From positions 1 through 46,724 of the forward strand of contig NZ_FNIX01000031.1 of NCBI RefSeq assembly GCF_900104175.1: a stretch of DNA of 46,724 bases. Reading direction: 5' to 3'. This document shows, in pieces, positions 43,001 through 46,724 of this stretch (positions are counted from its first letter, which is position 1; each line of letters opens with the position of its first letter). Position numbers and translations under genes: made by a program. This stretch comes from Lentzea jiangxiensis. GTDB lineage: Bacteria; Actinomycetota; Actinomycetes; Mycobacteriales; Pseudonocardiaceae. The notes under the pieces were generated by a model that saw nothing but the letters and a program-made list of their open reading frames with translations, ran no database searches and was not told the DNA's origin.

Positions 43001-43996
43001 CTGGTGGGCACGCAGCTCGAACTGCGGCTCGGCGACCCGGTCGAGTCCGTGATCAACATGCGAGCTGCGTCCGGTGTGCCGAAGATCCCCGGCCGCGGTC
43101 TGACCGAGCAGCAGCTGCACTTCCTCACCGCGCTGCCCTCGCTGGACGGCGTGGACCGAGACGTCTCCGAGCACATCGCCACCCTCGTCGACCAGGTGTG
43201 CGCGGCGTGGTCCGGCCCGTCCGCTCCCCCGGTGCGTATGCTGCCCGCCGTGCTGGACCGCGCCGAGCTCCCCGCTCCCGACGGCGATCTTCGCCTCGCG
43301 CTGGGCCTCGACGACCAGCGCCTCGAACCGCTGTGGCACGACTTCGAGGACAACCCGAACCTCGTGGTGGTCGGCGACGTGGAAACCGGCAAGACGAACC
43401 TGCTGCGGCTGGTGATCGACGGCATCACGGCGCGGTACAGCCCGCAGGAAGCGCGGATCATCACCGTGGACTACCGCCGCGGCCTGTACGACGCCGTGCC
43501 TCAGGAGTACCAGCTCGGCTACGCGGTCTCCGCCGACTCGGTGCGGGAGATGATCGACGGCGTGGCCCGCGCGATCCACACCCGGCTCCCCGGTCCGGAC
43601 ATCACACCCGCGCGTCTGCGGTTGCGTGACTGGTGGAAGGGCCCGCAGGTGTTCGTGGTGATCGACGACTACGACATGGTCTCGTCGGGGGGTGCGAACC
43701 TGTTCCAGCAGTTGTTCGACCCGCTCGCTCAGGGCAACGCGCTGGGCCTGCACCTAATCGTGACCCGAGGCGCGAACGGCATCAGCCGCGGTTCCAACGA
43801 CCCGTTGCTGCGCCGCCTGGTCGAGGTCAACACGCCGGTGCTGCTGATGTCCTGCCCGCAGTCGGAGGGCGTCGTGTTCGGCGACATCAGGCCGCGCATA
43901 CTGATTCCCGGCCGCGCGCAGTACTCTACCCGCCGCGGCACCACCGTGGTGCAGACAGCTGTCTCGGCGCACGAGGCGTCGCTCAACGCGAAGTAA
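40022..43996 (+). CDS. eccC: Type VII secretion ATPase EccC (three FtsK/SpoIIIE domains)
   Basis: 1324 residues from TTG 40022. This start is chosen over ATG 40034 because AAGGA lies 8 bases before it and the resulting SIIMFRKGPRRPGPEMPEGE matches EccC N termini. Two membrane helices lie at about 38-85. ATPase domain 1 has Walker A GATGSGKS (485-492) and Walker B VVVDEFSE (near 593). Domain 2 has GGPQSGKS (837-844) and VFLVVDGWG. Domain 3 has GDVETGKT (1118-1125) and VFVVIDDYD. All three P-loops are intact and EccCa/EccCb are fused, as in ESX-3/4/5-like systems. It powers secretion and binds the YxxxD/E signal through its C-terminal domain. Confidence 0.97.
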   Translation: MSIIMFRKGPRRPGPEMPEGELSVQEPPTLPEVQRSAGAIMMYLPMALSSTATVLLFVRPGENGTFSYLAAGLMTVSSMAMLVGQLGRSAGERKQKLNDARRDYLRYLAQSRRKIREVVTQQRQALAWRHPDPTSLWALPGTSRMWEREAQDDDFGEIRIALGPQRLAWRLNPLSTKPVDDLEPLSAHALRRFIHAYGTVADQPVAVFLPSFARILVRAVKSEDEQRIRALVRSMIAHLAVFHSPSELRIVVLTAPERRSAWEWVKWLPHNLHPNETDGAGEARLVIESMAELENALGDEFAGRPGFDPDIMPDNQEPCVMLFVDGVTVPSTSRLAADGYRNTTVIDLSSALTDKDDSQTLHMRLEDGTLKLITVDQHNKEVAGDLGKPDGIGINTASALAMRLAPYRVGAPRRVTEPMGENFDLTALLGINDLQTHDVAAGWAAKRPGGRLRVPLGIGPNGAPVDLDIKESAQGGMGPHGMLIGATGSGKSELLRTMVLALALTHSSEILNFVLVDFKGGATFLGLDELPHTSAVITNLADEAALVDRMRDALNGEMMRRQELLRKAGNYSSLLDYERARANGAALDPMPTLFVVVDEFSELLTAHRDFMDLFIAIGRLGRSLGVHLLLASQRLDEGRIHQLESHLSYRIGLRTFSAMESRGVLGVPDAYQLPSDPGNGFLKSGIGELARFKAAYVSGPHRVTRRNVEQALVARQVVPFAAKFTVRHDPVPEPEPVVEPETTESVATLLELAVERLRDSGPAAHQVWLPPLDAPSSLDELLPPLEITPEHGLCATTWHGRGKLTVPVGLVDRPYDQARDPLVVDLSGSGGHVAVVGGPQSGKSTALRTMITSLALTHSPAEVQFYCLDFGGGTLSGLQKLPHVGGVTGRLDVERMQRTIGEVTSLLARRERFFADNGVDSMATYRRRRAAGEFPDERHGDVFLVVDGWGVIRQDFMELTGTFNELAARGLNYGIHLMISSNRWSEIMSAVRDLVGTQLELRLGDPVESVINMRAASGVPKIPGRGLTEQQLHFLTALPSLDGVDRDVSEHIATLVDQVCAAWSGPSAPPVRMLPAVLDRAELPAPDGDLRLALGLDDQRLEPLWHDFEDNPNLVVVGDVETGKTNLLRLVIDGITARYSPQEARIITVDYRRGLYDAVPQEYQLGYAVSADSVREMIDGVARAIHTRLPGPDITPARLRLRDWWKGPQVFVVIDDYDMVSSGGANLFQQLFDPLAQGNALGLHLIVTRGANGISRGSNDPLLRRLVEVNTPVLLMSCPQSEGVVFGDIRPRILIPGRAQYSTRRGTTVVQTAVSAHEASLNAK

Positions 43997-44033
43997 CCTG
44001 CACTAACGTTCGTACCTCGGGCCGAACCTGAGA

Positions 44034-44074
44034 ACGCACCGGGCGGGAGGTTCATCGCCTCCCGCCCGGTGCGT
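44034..44074 (+). terminator. Strong hairpin terminator after eccC
   Basis: Perfect 17-bp stem (ACGCACCGGGCGGGAGG with its complement) and 7-base loop TTCATCG, 38 bp after the eccC stop. Confidence 0.8.
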
Positions 44075-44099
44075 CGAACCTCTGGCGTGCGTGGAGGGC

Positions 44100-44370
44100 T
44101 CGTCTAATGTGGAGGCCGCGGCTCGGCGGGGCATCAGACGTGGTGGACAAGTGGCGCACCCTGTTCGTGGCCAGGCGCCTGGACGCCTTGATGGACGAGG
44201 ACAGGTCGGGACGGCCACGGTTGATCACGGTGGACCAGGCCGAAGAGGGATCGTGGCGACGCTGGAGGAGACCCGCGCAACGCCACGCACTGGTCGCGGA
44301 CGTCGATGGCGGAGAAGGCCGGGCTGAGCAGGTCGACCATCGGCCAGATCTGGCGCAAATGAGCCTCGGA
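44100..44370 (+). pseudogene. IS630-type transposase N-terminal fragment
   Basis: Fragments in shifted frames read VVDKWRTLFVARRLDALMDE then DRSGRPRLITVDQ, VATLEET, and SRSTIGQIWRK followed by a stop. This is the helix-turn-helix region of IS630 transposases. The catalytic domain is missing and at least two frameshifts are present. Confidence 0.7.
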
Positions 44371-44449
44371 ATTTCATGTGATCTGAGGCGAAACGCCCCT
44401 TGAACGCGCGAAAGTGCTTGTCGGGTACGGGAAACTGGTGTTTGCGAAG

Positions 44450-44640
44450 ACATCAGATACACCGAGCAGGAAGGCACTTCGCAGGTGAAGCGTAGCGCAG
44501 GTCCGCGTCTGTTTCTTGATCCGGTTCGCGAGTCGCTGGTGTTCTCGGCGGGCGCGGTGCTGCTGCGGCGGACGCTGCGATTGTCCGGGGCGCAGCGGGC
44601 GTTGTCGGCGGCGCCGCGGCGGGGCCGGCGGGCGACACAG
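44450..44640 (+). pseudogene. IS1380-like transposase N-terminal fragment
   Basis: VKRSAGPRLFLDPVRESLVF then SAGAVLLRRTLRLSGAQRAL resembles the N terminus of IS1380-family transposases. Homology stops abruptly at about 44620 and the frame becomes Arg-rich, so the rest has been deleted at a junction with the next remnant. Confidence 0.5.
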
Positions 44641-44689
44641 ACGGCGAATACCTGTGCCCCGCCCCGGCGGCGTGCACGAGCAGACCACT

Positions 44690-45134
44690 CGCGAACGCTG
44701 GCACAAGGTCCACGAATCACTCGGCCAAGGCGCCGCTCTGCTCGACTGCCAGGACCGCGCCGAAGGCGAAGGCGACCGCCCGTCACGCCGGCCGCCCCTG
44801 CTCACCAAACCTGGGAACCTGCGCCCGAAGGACACGACCCTGCTGGAGGAAGTCGCCGCAGCCTGCCCGGAGATGATCGCACTCGCCAGTCTGGTACGCG
44901 GCTTCGTCGCACTGCTGACGCCGCCTGCGAGTAACGATGTGAAACTCACCGAGCAGATCGCGGATGCTCGCGCCATCGATCTGCCGCATCCACGCAGTCT
45001 CACCAACGATCTCGAGATCGACCGGTCCGCTGTGGACGGTGCCCGTGGGATTCAACCTTCTCCGCCACCGCGTCCTTCTGCCCAGACGACCACTCCACCT
45101 CAACACCGACTACGAGCCAGAGCCTGACGCTTGA
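44690..45134 (+). pseudogene. ISL3-like transposase C-terminal fragment
   Basis: KPGNLRPKDTTLLEEVAAAC then PEMIALASLVRGFVALL and LPHPRSLTNDLEIDRSAVDGA match the C-terminal region of ISL3 transposases. The conserved segment that should follow is deleted, and the end of the protein (FNLLRHRVLLPRR) is reached in another frame, ending at TGA 45132-45134. Confidence 0.65.
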
Positions 45135-45301
45135 CAGGCTCCCAGCGAGTCGGAGTGAGAACGCCGTGAGCAGGTGCATTCCGGATCCGGCACGGCGGGC
45201 ACAACGCTCCCGGAGACCGTGCGACTTGGACACTCATGATCTACTAATCCTGTTGCCAGAAGTTGTGTCTGTAACTCGCGGGAGTTGACCTTGCCGCGAA
45301 C

Positions 45302-45363
45302 GTGAAGAGCCCCGTCGGGTTGGATTCGGTTACCACACAGAATCGACCCGACGAGGCCTTCAC
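45302..45363. repeat. Long imperfect inverted repeat before IS630 transposase
   Basis: Arms 45302-45327 and 45340-45363 pair almost completely (GTGAAG, GCC, CGTCGGGT and GATTC all have their complements) around a 12-base loop. It could be a terminator that keeps outside transcription out of the element. 45135-45301 holds nothing else I recognise. Confidence 0.7.
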
Positions 45364-45367
45364 CAGT

Positions 45368-46416
45368 ATGCGCCCCGCGCATGTCTACGCCGACTTGACC
45401 CCTGCCCAGCACCACGAGCTGATCACCGCGCTGCACGGCCCGTGGCGAGTCGCCGCCCGCATCGTCATCGTCCTGCTGTCCGCGTCCGGCATGAGCGCAC
45501 CCGAGATCGCAGAGCTCCTGCACTATGAGCCGGTCACGGTGCGCCGCTGGATCGCACGACACACCCGCGACGGCATCACAGGACTGCCCGACCGGCCCCG
45601 CAGCGGACGCCCCCGCCTCGGCAGCCCCCGGCTCGGGCAACGCATCCACACCCTGCTACTGACACCGAAAGCCTGGACCACCGCCAGGCTCTGGCGCGCC
45701 GCCCGCCGACCCGAGATGAGCCTGCGCACCTTCCACCGGCGATTACGCGAACAGGCCAGCTGGCGGCGTCCCCGGCTGATCGCCAAAGGCGACCCCGACC
45801 ACGACACCACCTGCACCACGATCCAGACCCGCATCGCCGCACTGCCCACCGGATCCGTTGTGCTGGCCGAGGACGAAACCCACCTTGACCTGCTGGCGCG
45901 GGTCCGGTCCTGCTGGATGCCCACCGGCCTGCGCCACCGCATCCTCACCCCCGGCAGCAACATCCGCCGCACCCTGCACGGCGCACTCGACCTCGCCACC
46001 GGCGCCTGGCACCACCACGTCTCGGTCAAGAACGTCTCCGTGGTGTTCTGCTACTTCCTGCAGACGCTGCTCGACACCTATCCCGACGCACCGATCGTCG
46101 CGGTGATCTGCGACAACGGCGGCACCCACCACAGTGGAATCACCAAGCGGTGGCTGACCAAACACCCACGCCTGATGCTGATTGAGGGCGCGAAATACAG
46201 CCCGCAGGACAACCCCGTCGAACGCATCTGGGCCGGCCTCAAACGCCACATCGCCAACACCGCACCCGCCACGATGGCCGGCCGCGTCCGCCAGGCCCAC
46301 GCCTACTTCCACGACCGAACCAGCGAACCACCGAACAGAACCTCACCACCGCCGCACCCTGGACCAGCCCCTGGCTACTCGAAAGTTTCGGACAAGACTT
46401 CTGGCCAGGCGCTTAG
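45368..46416 (+). pseudogene. IS630-family transposase with late frameshift
   Basis: ATG 45368 gives RPAHVYADLTPAQHHEL. An N-terminal HTH (MSAPEIAELLHYEPVTVRRW) is followed by the DDE core: first Asp in LAEDETHLDLL, second in AVICDNGGTHHS, final Glu in QDNPVERIWAGLKRH. After AHAYFHDRT the frame drifts into Pro-rich sequence to a stop at 46450, while the neighbouring frame supplies the usual family ending TAAPWTSPWLLESFGQDFW, stopping at TAG 46414-46416. A one-base change near 46325 would restore it. The catalytic residues precede the shift, so activity cannot be excluded. Confidence 0.8.
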
Positions 46417-46451
46417 AGTTCCTAACAGATTGATCAACTGTGGTGACTGAA

Positions 46452-46476
46452 CGTTCATGATCGTTGATCATGAACG
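46452..46476. repeat. Perfect 11-bp inverted repeat at IS5-type gene start
   Basis: CGTTCATGATC, loop GTT, GATCATGAACG. It overlaps the first possible ATG of the following transposase gene and could block or control its translation. Confidence 0.85.
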
Positions 46477-46724
46477 GGTGAGAAAGGGTGAGCAGCCACC
46501 GTGGATCGTGTCCGACGATCTGTGGGCGCGAATCGAGCCGTTGTTGCCTCGATGGGAGTACGCGCTGCCCAAGCTGGGCCGCAAGCGCATCCCGGACCGG
46601 CTGGTCCTGCAGGGCATCCTGTTCGTGCTGCATACGGGGATCCAGTGGGAGTTCCTGCCCCAGGAGCTGGGTTTCGGGTCCGGGATGACGTGCTGGCGGC
46701 GCCTGGCCGAGTGGAACGAGGCCG
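46457..46724 (+). CDS. IS5-family (DUF4096-type) transposase, N-terminal part
   Basis: Open to the window edge, 89 codons visible. PPWIVSDDLWARIEPLLPRW, then KRIPDRLVLQGILFVLHTG and WEFLPQELGFGSGMTCWRRL are typical of IS5/IS4-like transposase N-terminal domains. ATG 46457 lies in the inverted repeat; GTG 46478 is an alternative start. The DDE domain is outside the window. Confidence 0.8.
   Translation, partial: MIVDHERVRKGEQPPWIVSDDLWARIEPLLPRWEYALPKLGRKRIPDRLVLQGILFVLHTGIQWEFLPQELGFGSGMTCWRRLAEWNEA

Noticed and set aside
41888..43753. 621-codon open frame opposite eccC
   Set aside because: Antisense shadow of a clearly identified gene with three intact P-loops; composition is typical of reverse-strand GC bias.

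Overview
The window is high-GC actinomycete DNA, most likely from the order Pseudonocardiales. This is inferred from strong G/C third-codon bias, GTG and TTG starts, a complete ESX (type VII secretion) core, an LAxTG sortase substrate and actinomycete-type IS630, IS1380, ISL3 and IS5 relatives. I could not run a search, so family names rest on motifs and overall resemblance.

Layout. 1-303 is the tail of an IS630 transposase. 311-12.5 kb is a decayed specialised-metabolism and accessory region: a free-standing polyketide-synthase-type dehydratase, a thioester-reductase-like SDR, a P450 pseudogene that has lost its heme cysteine, an XRE/NB-ARC/TPR regulator, an LAxTG surface protein, a broken FAD hydroxylase, an ABBA-type aromatic prenyltransferase and a methyltransferase. 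The 3' half of a tRNA-Arg(CCT)-like gene lies at 1510-1552. 12.5-14.1 kb holds one intact and two decayed copies of a small protein family. 14168-29323 is one minus-strand gene for a 5051-residue 'lonely Cys' type giant protein with a WXG100-like N terminus, an internal ADP-ribosyltransferase-like domain, four caspase-like Cys modules (one dead) and OmpA-like domains. 29.7-37 kb is an ESX substrate operon with WXG100 proteins, two paralogous PPE-like proteins and a YbaB/EbfC protein. 37.1-44 kb is the ESX core: eccB and eccD on minus, eccC divergent on plus. eccE and mycP are absent from the window. 44.1 kb to the end is an insertion-sequence graveyard.

How it fits together. EccB/C/D should form the inner-membrane secretion machine, the WXG100 pair and PPE-like proteins its co-dependent substrates, and the giant protein its probable large effector or surface polyprotein. 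The least expected signal is a composite element repeated six times: an upstream 23-bp block (TTCTGCCGSTGS followed by TYCTGCRTGGT), a spacer of exactly 17 bp, and a -10-like GGTGWWCTGG, clear in four copies and weak in two. It precedes the ESX substrate operon, two small genes that share a VL-x-G-x-ITWE[EQ]L C-terminal motif, two further small cytoplasmic genes and a small secreted-protein gene. This looks like an undescribed local regulon joining secretion and accessory genes.
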